Assembly (NCBI GenBank): GCA_024653345.1
Contig: JANLFV010000001.1
Span: 210,387 to 274,386 of the forward strand
Reading direction: 5' to 3'
DNA length: 64,000 nucleotides
Source: Candidatus Acetothermia bacterium
GTDB lineage: Bacteria > Bipolaricaulota > Bipolaricaulia > RBG-16-55-9 > JANLFV01
The stretch's first letter is position 1; every line of letters starts with the position of its first letter. A program made the translations under genes and the position numbers. The notes below the pieces were generated by a model that saw nothing but the letters and a program-made list of their open reading frames with translations, made no database searches and was not told where the DNA came from. Positions 51,119-60,093 of the stretch are shown one piece after another.

Positions 51119-52378
51119 ATGGGGCAGACGATTGCGGAGAAGATCTTGGCGAATAAGTCCGGCGAGCGGGCGGTCCGGCCGGGCCAGATCGTGAACGCGA
51201 AGGTCGATGTGGCCATGTCCCACGAGAACGCGGCCCTGGTGAAGAAGCACTTCGAGGAGCTCGGCCTCCCGAGGGTCTGGGACCCCGAGCGGATCGTCCT
51301 CTTGTTCGACCACCGCGTCCCGGCGGAGTCGGTGAAGACCGCCCAGGGCCAGCGGGAGGTCCGCCAGTTCGCCAGGGCCCAGGGGATCAGGCACTTCTAT
51401 GACATGAACGCCGGGATCTGCCACCAGGTCCTGCCCGAGCGGGGCCATGTCCGGCCGGGCGAGCTGATCGTCGGGACCGACTCGCACACCACTACCGCTG
51501 GGGCCTTCGGGGCCTTCGCCACCGGGATCGGGGCCACGGAGATGGCCGCGGTCTGGGCCACCGGCGAGCTCTGGCTCCGCGTCCCCGAGACATTTAAGAT
51601 CACGGTCACCGGCCGGTTCCAGAAGTGGGTGGGGGCCAAGGATTTAATCCTTCATATCATCGGCCGACTCGGGGCCGACGGGGCGGATTACAAATCGGTC
51701 GAGTTCTACGGCCCAACGGTCGAGAAAATGAGCTTGGCCTCGAAGATGGTCCTGGCGAACCTGGCGATGGAGATGGGCGCGAAGGCCGCCATCGTCCCGC
51801 CGGATGGGAAGACCCTCGAGTATGTTAAGTCCAGGACGGATAAGCCCTTCAAGCCGGTCTATGCCGACCCCGATGCCGAGTATGAGAAGGAGTTCGAGTT
51901 CGATGTCTCCGGCCTGGAGCCGCAGGTGGCCAAGCCCCATCAGGTCGATAATGTCGTCCCCATCTCCGAGGTGTCGGGCCTCAAGGTCGATCAGGCGCTC
52001 CTCGGCTCCTGCACCAATGGGCGGCTCGAGGACCTCGAGGTCGCGGCCCGGATCTTGAAGGGCAGGCGGGTCCACCCCGATGTCAGGCTCCTGGTGATCC
52101 CGGCCTCCTGGGAGGTCTACCTTGAGGCGATGAGGAAGGGGATCTTGGAGACCCTCATCTCCGCCGGGGCGGTGGTCGTCAACCCCGGCTGCGGGCCCTG
52201 CCTTGGGGCCCATCAGGGGCTCCTCGCCCCGAGTGAGCGGTGCATCTCCTCGACGAACCGGAACTTCCAGGGGAGGATGGGCTCCCCCGAGGCCGAGGTC
52301 TACCTCGCCTCGCCGGCGGTCGTGGCCGCCTCGGCCCTGGCGGGCGAGCTCGCCGACCCTCGGGGCCTCCGGCTCTGA
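51119..52378 (+). CDS. leuC: 3-Isopropylmalate dehydratase/homoaconitase large subunit
   Basis: 419 residues from ATG 51119 (MGQTIAEKILANKSG), the standard start of the LeuC2/HacA branch of the aconitase family. The [4Fe-4S] cysteines are in LLGSCTNGRLEDLEVAA and NPGCGPCLGAHQG; TDSHTTTAGAFGAFATGIG is the active-site region. No small subunit (leuD) follows, so it must be encoded elsewhere. Substrate could be isopropylmalate, citramalate or homocitrate; the sequence cannot decide. Confidence 0.9.
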   Translation: MGQTIAEKILANKSGERAVRPGQIVNAKVDVAMSHENAALVKKHFEELGLPRVWDPERIVLLFDHRVPAESVKTAQGQREVRQFARAQGIRHFYDMNAGICHQVLPERGHVRPGELIVGTDSHTTTAGAFGAFATGIGATEMAAVWATGELWLRVPETFKITVTGRFQKWVGAKDLILHIIGRLGADGADYKSVEFYGPTVEKMSLASKMVLANLAMEMGAKAAIVPPDGKTLEYVKSRTDKPFKPVYADPDAEYEKEFEFDVSGLEPQVAKPHQVDNVVPISEVSGLKVDQALLGSCTNGRLEDLEVAARILKGRRVHPDVRLLVIPASWEVYLEAMRKGILETLISAGAVVVNPGCGPCLGAHQGLLAPSERCISSTNRNFQGRMGSPEAEVYLASPAVVAASALAGELADPRGLRL

Positions 52379-52404
52379 CCTGATCTCGAGGGGAGGGGCC
52401 AGAG

Positions 52405-53325
52405 ATGGCTTTCCGACCGAGCTACCTCAGTCTGAGCCCGGGGGAGTTCGAGGCCAGGGTGGCCGAGCTCTACAAGCTCCTCGAGAGCTGCACCCTCTGC
52501 GCCCGCCGCTGCCGAGTCGATCGGACCAAAGGGGAGAGGGGCTTCTGCCGCTCGGGGATGGAGCCGCTGGTCTCGAGCTTCTTCCCCCACTTCGGCGAGG
52601 AGGACCCCCTCCGGGGGAGCCGCGGCTCAGGGACGGTCTTCCTCGCGAATTGCAACTTGAGGTGCGTCTACTGCCAGAACTGGGAGCTGAGCCACCTCGG
52701 CGAGGGTGAGCCGATGACCCCTGAGGAGCTGGCCCGGGCGATGCTCCACCTCCAGCGGCTGGGATGCCATAACATCAACTTCGTCACGCCTACGCACTTC
52801 GCCCCGCAGTTGATCGAGGCCGTCCGCCTGGCCGCCAAGCACGGGCTGAGGCTCCCGATCGTCTGGAACTGCGGGGGATATGAGTCGGTCGAGGCTTTGA
52901 GGCTCCTCGAGGGGATCGTGGACATCTACATGCCGGACATCAAGTATGGCACCGAGCCGCCGGCGAGGAAGTATTCCGCGGCCCCGGACTACTTCGAGGT
53001 CGCCTGCGCCGCGGTCCGGGAGATGCACCGCCAGGTGGGAGACCTCCAGGTCGAGGACGGGCTGGCGGTCCGCGGGCTCCTGATCCGCCATCTGGTCCTG
53101 CCCAATGGCCTGGCGGGCTCGAAGGAGGTCCTCGAGTTCATCACCTCCCTCTCCCAGGAGAGCTATGTGAACATCATGGACCAATACCGGCCGTGCTATA
53201 AGGCCTTCGACTACCCCGAGCTAGCCCGGGGGATCACCCTCGAGGAGTATGAAGAGGTCGTCAGGCTCGCCTGGAGCCTCGGCCTCCGCCGCGGCTTCCC
53301 CGAGGACCGAAGGCTCTGGATGTAG
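52405..53325 (+). CDS. Radical SAM protein of the PflX/COG1313 type
   Basis: 306 residues. The radical SAM cluster is CNLRCVYC (CxxxCxxC). It is preceded by an extra N-terminal cysteine motif (CTLCARRCRV...GFC) usual for this group of pyruvate-formate-lyase-activase relatives. Other family features are INFVTPTHFAPQLIEAV, VWNCGGYESVEAL, IYMPDIKYG and VNIMDQYRPCYKA. Substrate unknown; no glycyl-radical enzyme gene is nearby. Shine-Dalgarno GGGGAGGGGCCAG. Confidence 0.88.
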   Translation: MAFRPSYLSLSPGEFEARVAELYKLLESCTLCARRCRVDRTKGERGFCRSGMEPLVSSFFPHFGEEDPLRGSRGSGTVFLANCNLRCVYCQNWELSHLGEGEPMTPEELARAMLHLQRLGCHNINFVTPTHFAPQLIEAVRLAAKHGLRLPIVWNCGGYESVEALRLLEGIVDIYMPDIKYGTEPPARKYSAAPDYFEVACAAVREMHRQVGDLQVEDGLAVRGLLIRHLVLPNGLAGSKEVLEFITSLSQESYVNIMDQYRPCYKAFDYPELARGITLEEYEEVVRLAWSLGLRRGFPEDRRLWM

Positions 53326-53402
53326 CTGCCGCGCGGCGAGCAGGCCAGGCGGGAGCTTGGGTTGCTTTCAGGGCTGATTTGCCCGAAGCTTGGCGTGGCG
53401 AG

Positions 53403-53801
53403 ATGGCGAGTGTCAGGACCTACATGCTCCTCGAGTTAGGCGAGCTTCTCGGGATCATCCTGCTCATCGTCGTTATCACGCAGTTCATTCGCATCCCGGT
53501 CTGGCTGGCCGTGGCCATACCCGCGGGCAAGCTTCTCAAGTTCTTATTGGTCTACCCCTCCGTCCGTCGCGCCGGGAGGCAACCGGTCGCCACAGGCCTG
53601 GAGAGCCTCCTCCACAAGCGCGGCGTGGTCGTGGACCCGCTCGATCCCGAGGGGTATGTCGAGATCCGCGGGGAGCTATGGCGGGCACGGAGCATCGGCT
53701 CCTCACTCGCCCCTGGCGCTCAGGTCGAGGTCTGCGGGCTCGACAGGACCAGGCTGCTGGTGAAGGAGGCATCTGACCCTGAGCGGCCCAGGTCGGCCTG
53801 A
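53403..53801 (+). CDS. NfeD-like membrane protein
   Basis: 132 residues: two N-terminal membrane helices (LLGIILLIVVITQFIRI, WLAVAIPAGKLLKFLLVYPS) followed by a small beta-barrel NfeD/OB-like domain (GVVVDPLDPEGYVEIRGELW, GAQVEVCGLDRTRLLVK). NfeD proteins usually accompany stomatins or a serine protease, neither of which is adjacent. ATG 53403 starts the first helix cleanly; no good Shine-Dalgarno or promoter is seen. Confidence 0.78.
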   Translation: MASVRTYMLLELGELLGIILLIVVITQFIRIPVWLAVAIPAGKLLKFLLVYPSVRRAGRQPVATGLESLLHKRGVVVDPLDPEGYVEIRGELWRARSIGSSLAPGAQVEVCGLDRTRLLVKEASDPERPRSA

Positions 53802-53892
53802 TCTTGCGGCCTCCGCCTTGCCCCTGCCACTCGGACTGCCGGGCCGAGCCTCCGCTTACTAACGGGCAATCGCTGGGCCTAAAGCCGCCCGA

Positions 53893-53922
53893 TTGGCCAG
53901 GGCGCAGACAAAGCTCTATCAT
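53893..53922 (+). promoter_or_regulatory. Probable promoter of the class II amidotransferase
   Basis: TTGGCC (53893-53898), 18 bases, TATCAT (53917-53922), 22 bases before ATG 53945. Confidence 0.5.
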
Positions 53923-53944
53923 CCCACGGCCGAGTCTGGTTGAG

Positions 53945-54688
53945 ATGTGCCGACTGATGGCGAAGCTGACCGCGACCCCCGAGCCAGCTCTCTATGAGCT
54001 GAGCGAAGCCCCGTTCAGCTTGAGGAACCTCAGCCGGAACGGGAACAGGTTCAACAAGCCCCGCGGCCCGCACCCCCACGGCTGGGGCGTGGCCTATAGG
54101 GCAGCCGGAAGGATACTCATCACGAAGAGGGCACAGCCGGCGTTCGAGGACGAGAGGTTCACTGAGATCGTCGCCGGTATCGCGACCGACCTGCTCCTCG
54201 GCCATGTCCGGCTCGCCTCGCCGGGGACGAGGATCGATGAGAAGAACGCCCATCCGTTCAAGAAGGACGAGCTAGTCCTGATCCACAACGGCACGATCCG
54301 AGACTTGGCCGAGCCAGGGGGGAACGATTCCGAGGCCTTCCTCGAATGGCTCAGCAGGAGATGGGATCGCACCGAAACCGGCTTGGCTGGGCTCCTCCGC
54401 GAGGCCGCGACCTCGCTCGACTACACCGCCTTGAACATCATCCTGACCGACGGTCGGCGGCTATTCGCGTTCAGGCAGACCTTGGACGAGCCGCTATTCC
54501 TCGCATACTATACGCTCTACCAGCTCCGTGAGCCGGGCAAACTCCTGGTAAGCTCCGAGCCGCTCGACGATCGGCCCTGGGAGAGCCTGCCCAACGGCCA
54601 TCTGCTAGTAGCTCAGAGCCCGAGCGAAGCGGACATCCTGGCGCTGAAATGCTCTCCCCCCGTAGCGAAGCCAGGATCGAAGGGGTAG
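53945..54688 (+). CDS. Class II glutamine amidotransferase (YafJ-like)
   Basis: 247 residues beginning Met-Cys (MCRLMAKLTATPEP). The cysteine at position 2 becomes the N-terminal nucleophile after Met removal, which decides the start. Family marks are PHGWGVAYRAAG, LLGHVRLASPG, NAHPF and LVLIHNGTI. Only the glutaminase domain is present, with no synthase domain, as in the YafJ group. Substrate unknown. An upstream in-frame extension to 53804 is rejected. Confidence 0.86.
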   Translation: MCRLMAKLTATPEPALYELSEAPFSLRNLSRNGNRFNKPRGPHPHGWGVAYRAAGRILITKRAQPAFEDERFTEIVAGIATDLLLGHVRLASPGTRIDEKNAHPFKKDELVLIHNGTIRDLAEPGGNDSEAFLEWLSRRWDRTETGLAGLLREAATSLDYTALNIILTDGRRLFAFRQTLDEPLFLAYYTLYQLREPGKLLVSSEPLDDRPWESLPNGHLLVAQSPSEADILALKCSPPVAKPGSKG

Positions 54689-54762
54689 ATGAGGCGTGCT
54701 AGTTGAGCTCAAGCCTGCCGCGGGATCGGTGTTGACGGCCGGAGCCGCTGCCCGATAAACTC

Positions 54763-54791
54763 TTGCCGTGGTCTCTTGCCCAGTCTAGAGT
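54763..54791 (+). promoter_or_regulatory. Probable promoter of the second acyl-CoA synthetase
   Basis: TTGCCG (54763-54768), 17 bases, TAGAGT (54786-54791), giving a leader of about 70 bases. A second candidate -35 (TTGACG at 54732) lies further upstream. Confidence 0.5.
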
Positions 54792-54869
54792 TGCGAGGCA
54801 TCCTGGCGAAGCCCATTGCGCGAATAGTTCGTCCCGAGGTCGAGATCGTGAGAGATGAGGAGGATATCC

Positions 54870-56774
54870 ATGCGCTATAGCTACGAAGAGATGCATGCTC
54901 TTTCCATCAATGATCCCGAGCGGTTCTGGGCAGCGGAGGCGGAGAAGCTCCATTGGTTCAAGCGGTGGGACAAGGTCCTGGACGACTCTCGGTCCCCCTT
55001 CTTCCGCTGGTTCTCCGGCGGGGAGACGAACCTGTGCTATAACGCCGTCGACCGGCACGCGCTCGGGCCGAGAGGGGAGAAGCCAGCGATCATCTGGGAG
55101 AGCCCCGAGACCGGAGGGAGCCGGACCATCACCTTCCGCGAGCTCTATGGGCTTGTCAATCGCTGCGCGGCCGTGTTGAAGAGCAGGGGCGTGAAGCGGG
55201 GCGACCGGGTCCTGATCTACATGCCGATGGTCCCCGAGGCGCTCGTGGCGGTCCTGGCCTGCGCGAGGATCGGGGCGATCCATTCGGTCGTCTTCGCCGG
55301 GTTCTCCTACGAATCCCTGGCCGATCGGATCAACGACTCCAGCCCGAAGCTCGTGATCTGCGCCGACGGGGGCGTCCGGAAGGGGAAGGCCATCCCTTTG
55401 AAGCAGATCGTGGACCGGGCCCTCGCCGCCGCCCAGGTGGAGGTCCCCCATGTCATCGTCCTCGACCGCGGCCTGGGGAAGGGCTGGCGGACCGACCGGC
55501 GGCGGGACCTGAGCTGGGAGGAGGAGCTGGAGCGCGTGGGGCCGGCCCAGGTCGAGCCGGAGCGGATGCTCTCGACTGACCCGAGCTACATCCTTTACAC
55601 TTCGGGGACGACGGCCAAGCCGAAGGGGGTGGTCCGCGACACCGGGGGCTACATGGTGGCATTGCACGCCTCGATGTGGCAGATCTACGGCTGCGGGCCG
55701 GACGACATTTATTGGTCCACCTCGGACATCGGCTGGGTCGTCGGCCACAGCTACATCATCTACGGCCCGCTCCTCTTCGGGATCCCCACAGTCGTCTTCG
55801 AGGGGACGCCTGACAGCCCGAACCCAGGGATCTGGTGGGAGGTCGTGGAGAAGCACAAGGTGACGGTGATCTTCTCCGCCCCCACGGCGATGCGCATGCT
55901 CCGGAAGTTCCCGTCCCAATGGATCGAGGAGCACGACCTCTCCTCGCTCCGCCACATCTTCCTCGCCGGGGAGCCGCTCGATGAGCCGACCTACCATTGG
56001 GCCCGGGAGGCCTTGCAGAAGCCGATCATCGACCACTACTGGCAGACCGAGAGCGGCTGGCCGATGATCACCAATCACATGGGCCTGGAGACCCTCCCCG
56101 TCAAGCCGGGCTCCCCCACGAGGGAGGCGATGGGCTGGCACCTCGAGGTGGTCGATGAGCGGGGCGAACCCCTTCCCGCAGGGACACGCGGCTATCTGGT
56201 GGCCCGTCCGCCCCTCCCGCCCGGGGCGCTCATGACCATCTGGGGCGACGATGAGAAGTATCTCGAGAGCTACTGGACCAGATTCAAGCAGCATGGGAAG
56301 CTGCTCTACCTCACGGGAGACTACGCGATCAAGGACGAGGACGGCTACTTCTGGCTCCTCGGCCGAGCGGACGAGGTGATAAATGTCGCCGGCCATCGGC
56401 TCGGGACTAGGGAAGTCGAGGAGGTTGTCTCCAGCCACCCCCAGGTCGCCGAGGTCTCGGCGATCGGCGTGGCGGACGAGGTGAAGGGCGAGGCCCTCGC
56501 CGTCTTCGTGGTCTTGAAGAAGGGCGTGGACGAGTCCGAGGGCCTGAGGCAGGAGGTCATCGGCCTGATTCGGGAGAAGATCGGGGCGATCGCCGCCCCG
56601 AAGATCCTCAAGATCGTCCCCCAGCTCCCCAAGACCCGCTCGGGGAAGGTGATGCGCCGGGTCTTAAGAGCGCTCTGCGAGGAGCGGGAGCTGGGCGATA
56701 TCTCGACGATCGAGGACGGAGCGAGCGTCGAGGAGATCCGCCGGGGGCTGGAAGCGATGGGCCACAAGGTATGA
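54870..56774 (+). CDS. Acyl-CoA synthetase, probably propionyl-CoA type
   Basis: 634 residues from ATG 54870, behind GAGGAGGATATCC. It belongs to the same family as Acs, with [38 protein letters not shown] and the catalytic lysine in PKTRSGKVMRRVLR. The acyl-pocket region IDHYWQTESGWPMIT resembles PrpE (propionate-CoA ligase) more than acetate enzymes, whose motif is WWQTETG. The P-loop has Ala in place of Gly (TTAKPKG). It is monocistronic and ends 24 bases before the convergent HD gene. Confidence 0.9.
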   Translation: MRYSYEEMHALSINDPERFWAAEAEKLHWFKRWDKVLDDSRSPFFRWFSGGETNLCYNAVDRHALGPRGEKPAIIWESPETGGSRTITFRELYGLVNRCAAVLKSRGVKRGDRVLIYMPMVPEALVAVLACARIGAIHSVVFAGFSYESLADRINDSSPKLVICADGGVRKGKAIPLKQIVDRALAAAQVEVPHVIVLDRGLGKGWRTDRRRDLSWEEELERVGPAQVEPERMLSTDPSYILYTSGTTAKPKGVVRDTGGYMVALHASMWQIYGCGPDDIYWSTSDIGWVVGHSYIIYGPLLFGIPTVVFEGTPDSPNPGIWWEVVEKHKVTVIFSAPTAMRMLRKFPSQWIEEHDLSSLRHIFLAGEPLDEPTYHWAREALQKPIIDHYWQTESGWPMITNHMGLETLPVKPGSPTREAMGWHLEVVDERGEPLPAGTRGYLVARPPLPPGALMTIWGDDEKYLESYWTRFKQHGKLLYLTGDYAIKDEDGYFWLLGRADEVINVAGHRLGTREVEEVVSSHPQVAEVSAIGVADEVKGEALAVFVVLKKGVDESEGLRQEVIGLIREKIGAIAAPKILKIVPQLPKTRSGKVMRRVLRALCEERELGDISTIEDGASVEEIRRGLEAMGHKV

Positions 56775-56797
56775 AGCCGCGGCTTGGGGAGAGCCGA

Positions 56798-57565
56798 TCA
56801 GATCCGATACTGCTCGACGATCTTCCGCTCCTCGCCGATCTCGACGTTGATCTCGAAGTAGTCCTTGATCCCGGAATGCTCCAGCTTCCGCTTCAGTAGG
56901 TTATCGAGCTGGAAGATCCCCGCGGAGTTGGACATCCGGACGCGGATCTCGACCGGCCGCTCCTTCCCACGGCGGAGCTGGACCTTATCGATTGCCATGG
57001 CCGAGACGGAATGGATCGTGATCCCGCCCGTGCGGAAGGGGATCCTCGCCCGGCCCTGCTCCATGTCCAGTGCATCGGCTACCTTCAAGACACCCGCCTC
57101 GAGCGTGAGGGGCTCGATCTCCGTCTTGTGGGCGTAGACCGCGTGCAGGACCTCGGCGGTGATGATCGCCAGCTCCCGCTCTTCATAGAGCCCGTCCAGT
57201 AGCTCCTTGATGACCGGCGGGGCGACGGAGATTGAGAACTCCTCGTGGTGCTCCCGGTGGACGATATGCCCGATGTCGTGGAGCGCCGCCGCCAGGACCA
57301 CGATCACCTCGGCGTCTGAGCGGCTGAGCTTATGGTCCTTCACGGCGCTCGGCTCGATCCCGCTCGCCATCAGCAGCCTGAGGATCTTCAAGGCGATGTT
57401 CGCTACGATCTTGATGTGCACCGGGCCGTGATCGTTGATCCCCAGCCGGTCGATCACATTGATGTTCGAGCAATACCAGTAAGTCTGGAGCGCCTCGTGG
57501 GCTCCGATCCGTTGCTCCAGCGAGGCGAGCTTCTCGTTCCCGTTGTGGGGCAGGTTGAGGATCAT
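56798..57565 (-). CDS. HD-domain phosphohydrolase
   Basis: 255 residues from ATG 57565, which overlaps the pncC stop as ATGA. The HD motif is [18 protein letters not shown], with an upstream histidine in [10 protein letters not shown] and the later [17 protein letters not shown] and [16 protein letters not shown]. These are the metal ligands of HD nucleotide phosphohydrolases. Coupling with pncC and nadM suggests a role in nucleotide or NAD turnover; substrate unknown. Confidence 0.85.
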   Translation of the reverse strand: MILNLPHNGNEKLASLEQRIGAHEALQTYWYCSNINVIDRLGINDHGPVHIKIVANIALKILRLLMASGIEPSAVKDHKLSRSDAEVIVVLAAALHDIGHIVHREHHEEFSISVAPPVIKELLDGLYEERELAIITAEVLHAVYAHKTEIEPLTLEAGVLKVADALDMEQGRARIPFRTGGITIHSVSAMAIDKVQLRRGKERPVEIRVRMSNSAGIFQLDNLLKRKLEHSGIKDYFEINVEIGEERKIVEQYRI

Positions 57566-58029
57566 CCCAGATACTCCACCAGCAACTCCAGGGCCCGCTC
57601 GGCCGAGCGGCGCTTGTTCTCCAGCCGATCGCCCTGCCAGATATGCCGCACGCACAGCTCCTTATCCGGGGCCGCGAGAGCAACATAGACCAATCCGACC
57701 GGCTTCTCCGGCGTCCCCCCGCCCGGGCCGGCGATCCCGGTGGTCGCGAGGGCCAGGTCTGAGCCGAAGAGCCTCCTCGCCCCTCGCGCCATCTCCCGGG
57801 CTGTCAGCTCGCTCACCGCGCCCTCGCTCTCCAACGTCTCGCGCCGGACTCCAAGCAGCCGCTCCTTCGCCCTGTTAGAGTAGGCGATCACACCACCTAG
57901 GAAGTAGTCCGAACTGCCGGGGAGATTCGTCAGGCTATGGCCCAATAGGCCGCCGGTGCAGGACTCGGCCACGGCCAGGGTGAGGCCCCGCGCGCGCAAC
58001 AGCTCCCCCACCCTCTCTTCCAGGCCCAT
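57562..58029 (-). CDS. pncC: Nicotinamide-nucleotide amidohydrolase (CinA C-terminal type)
   Basis: 155 residues from ATG 58029. Motifs are [36 protein letters not shown] and [20 protein letters not shown]. PncC converts NMN to nicotinate mononucleotide in pyridine-nucleotide recycling. The gene next upstream encodes an NMN adenylyltransferase, which makes the assignment coherent. The stop of that gene lies one base before this start, a tight coupling. The open frame upstream of the ATG is out of context and rejected. Confidence 0.9.
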   Translation of the reverse strand: MGLEERVGELLRARGLTLAVAESCTGGLLGHSLTNLPGSSDYFLGGVIAYSNRAKERLLGVRRETLESEGAVSELTAREMARGARRLFGSDLALATTGIAGPGGGTPEKPVGLVYVALAAPDKELCVRHIWQGDRLENKRRSAERALELLVEYLG

Positions 58030-58030
58030 C

Positions 58031-58582
58031 CTATGCCGATCCCCCGCCCCGCAGGTCCTGGGGGACGACCGCATCGCTGGCGGTCACCTGGCGGAGCCGC
58101 TCCAGGCCATTGATCTCGCGGAGGACCTCCGTGACTGCCGGAGGGACGAGCTGCTCCCAGGGCTCGCCGTTGACCATCCTCCGGCGAATCTCGACCCCCC
58201 AGTAGAGCTCCCGCTCGACCATCTCCGTCCGTCGGACAGGGATGCCCTCCTCCTCGAAGAGCCGCCGGATCAGCGGGTTGTTGGAGTAGACCACGCTGAA
58301 GGGCGGGACGATCGTCTTGATGTGAGCCACATAGAGCGAGTTCCGCTGGATGTCCTCGATCGGGAGGACATAAGTGGTGATGGGAAGGTGCTTGATCGCG
58401 CGGCGGACCATCAGCACCCGCTCCCCAGCAGTGAAGGGGTTGTCGAAAGAGTGGCTCCACTGCGCGCTCCCGATCCCAATGATCAGCTCGTCCACCTCGC
58501 TGGCGATCTGCTCGATCACCGCGTGATGGCCGTTGTGATACGGCTGGAACCGCCCGAGAAATAGACCCCGCCTGATGCTCAA
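58031..58582 (-). CDS. nadM: Nicotinamide-nucleotide adenylyltransferase, archaeal type
   Basis: 183 residues. Nucleotidyltransferase motif [20 protein letters not shown], and [20 protein letters not shown] is typical of NadM, which makes NAD from NMN and ATP. The usual ISGTxIR motif reads [11 protein letters not shown]. The start is TTG 58582 behind GGAGGTG; the nearby ATG (58586) is out of frame. First gene of the nadM-pncC-HD operon; a -10-like TATGAT lies at 58611-58606. Confidence 0.9.
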   Translation of the reverse strand: MSIRRGLFLGRFQPYHNGHHAVIEQIASEVDELIIGIGSAQWSHSFDNPFTAGERVLMVRRAIKHLPITTYVLPIEDIQRNSLYVAHIKTIVPPFSVVYSNNPLIRRLFEEEGIPVRRTEMVERELYWGVEIRRRMVNGEPWEQLVPPAVTEVLREINGLERLRQVTASDAVVPQDLRGGGSA

Positions 58583-58706
58583 TCATCCACCTCCAAAGAC
58601 AGTGTATCATACCAAGAACTTCGAGCCAAAGCTATCGACAGCCACCTGCCGCCTGGGCAGGACGGTCGCTGAGCCACGCGCCCGACTCGGACGATGACCG
58701 GCGAGA

Positions 58707-58735
58707 TTGATGCACCGGAGAGCTTCGGCTACGAT
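58707..58735 (+). promoter_or_regulatory. Leaderless promoter of the radical SAM gene
   Basis: TTGATG (58707-58712), 17 bases, TACGAT (58730-58735), then exactly 7 bases to ATG 58743. No Shine-Dalgarno. Confidence 0.7.
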
Positions 58736-58742
58736 CGGCAGT

Positions 58743-59561
58743 ATGAGGGCCGTCGTCGAGGAGGTCGAGTGCCGCTCCATCCTGACCAGGTCCGGGATCC
58801 CGGGGATCGACTATGCCCTCAACCCCTATGTGGGCTGCGAGCACGCCTGCGTCTACTGTTACGCCGACTTCATGCGGCGGTTCACCGGCCATCGCGAGCC
58901 CTGGGGGAGCTTCGTCGATGTGAAGGTCAACGCCCCCGAAGTCCTGAGGCGGCAGCTCCGGAGGCTCCCGCGGGGGCTGATCTCCTTCGGGACCGTGACC
59001 GACCCCTACCAGCCGGCCGAGGCCAGATACAAGGTCACGCGCGGCTGTCTGGAGGAGCTGCTCGGGCGGGGCTTTCCCGTCTCGATCCTCACCAAGTCGG
59101 CCCTGATCTTGCGGGACCTCGATTTACTAAAGGCCCTTGAAGGGCTCGAGGTCGGGTTCACCGTCACCGTCCTCGATGAGCGGGTCCGGCGGGCCTTCGA
59201 GCCCTACAGCTCGCCCTCCCGGGCCCGGCTCGAGGCCCTGGAGAAACTAGCCGAGGCCGGGCTCAAGACCTGGCTCTTCTTCGGCCCGGTCTTGCCCTAC
59301 TTCTCGGACTCCTGGGAGCATATCGATGAGCTGTTCGCCTCCGCGGCGGAAGCAGGAGTAGACTATGTCCTCGTCGACCGGCTCAACCTCTACCCCGGGG
59401 TCTGGGGAAGGGTCCGGCGGCTCTTGCGGCGGGCCTTCCCCGAGGCCCTGCCCGCATATGAGGAGTATCGGCGGAATAGCATGATCTGGTGTGAGGAACT
59501 CAAAGCCAAGGCTGAAGAGGCTGCCAAGCAGCATCGGGTTGGGCTCCGACTCGCCTTCTGA
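58743..59561 (+). CDS. Radical SAM protein, SplB-like (Rv2578c/PA0069 type)
   Basis: 272 residues. Cluster motif CEHACVYCYADFM (CxxxCxxC) close to the N terminus, then LISFGTVTDPYQPAEARYKV, VSILTKSALILRDLDLL, FTVTVLDERVRRAFEP and WLFFGPVLPYFSD. This matches the widespread family annotated as Rv2578c-like, related to spore photoproduct lyase. Function unknown. It probably forms a unit with the DUF402 gene 6 bases downstream. Confidence 0.87.
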   Translation: MRAVVEEVECRSILTRSGIPGIDYALNPYVGCEHACVYCYADFMRRFTGHREPWGSFVDVKVNAPEVLRRQLRRLPRGLISFGTVTDPYQPAEARYKVTRGCLEELLGRGFPVSILTKSALILRDLDLLKALEGLEVGFTVTVLDERVRRAFEPYSSPSRARLEALEKLAEAGLKTWLFFGPVLPYFSDSWEHIDELFASAAEAGVDYVLVDRLNLYPGVWGRVRRLLRRAFPEALPAYEEYRRNSMIWCEELKAKAEEAAKQHRVGLRLAF

Positions 59562-59567
59562 TCTGAG

Positions 59568-60056
59568 ATGGCAAAGCTCAAGGTGCTCTACTACCGCGGG
59601 CCCGGCCAGGTCACGGTCTACGAGCACGAGCTGCTCTACGACGATGGCAAGCTGATTGTCTCTCAGGCCCCCTTCCGGCCGTCGGCCTCCCTCCGCGCCC
59701 AGGTCCCCCAGCTCGCCGCGCAAGAGTATCGTGCGACCTGGTCCGTAGCCTTGGGGGAGTGGCACGACCTGGGGAGGGTCTATGACCTTGCGGGCGGACT
59801 GGTGGGCTACTACTGCGACATCATCCGGCCAGTGAGGCGGACAGCCGCGGGGCTGGAGGTCGAGGACCTCTTCCTCGACCTCTGGGTCTCCCCCGATGGG
59901 CGTTATCTCATCCTAGACGAAGAGGAGTTCACCGCGGCCCGAAGCCGGGGCTGGCTCGACGGCCCGACCGCCGCCAGAGCCTGGGAGGAGCTGGCCCGGC
60001 TGATCGCCGAAGTCCGGGCGGGCCGGTTCCCGCCGGAGAAGGCTCGGGATTTCTGA
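59568..60056 (+). CDS. DUF402-family protein (FomD/NtdP-like)
   Basis: 162 residues. The family core is GGLVGYYCDIIRPVRR, FLDLWVSPDGRYLILDEEEF, with the acidic residues that bind metal in the FomD/NtdP nucleotide phosphatases. Activity is not proven here. It follows the radical SAM gene by 6 bases with no promoter of its own. Confidence 0.78.
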   Translation: MAKLKVLYYRGPGQVTVYEHELLYDDGKLIVSQAPFRPSASLRAQVPQLAAQEYRATWSVALGEWHDLGRVYDLAGGLVGYYCDIIRPVRRTAAGLEVEDLFLDLWVSPDGRYLILDEEEFTAARSRGWLDGPTAARAWEELARLIAEVRAGRFPPEKARDF

Positions 60057-60057
60057 C

Positions 60058-60086
60058 TTGACCCTCCTTGCGGCCCTTCCTATCAT
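60058..60086 (+). promoter_or_regulatory. Leaderless promoter of thrC and glycerate genes
   Basis: TTGACC (60058-60063), 17 bases, TATCAT (60081-60086), then exactly 7 bases to ATG 60094. It is the clearest of the leaderless promoters. Confidence 0.78.
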
Positions 60087-60093
60087 CCGGGGG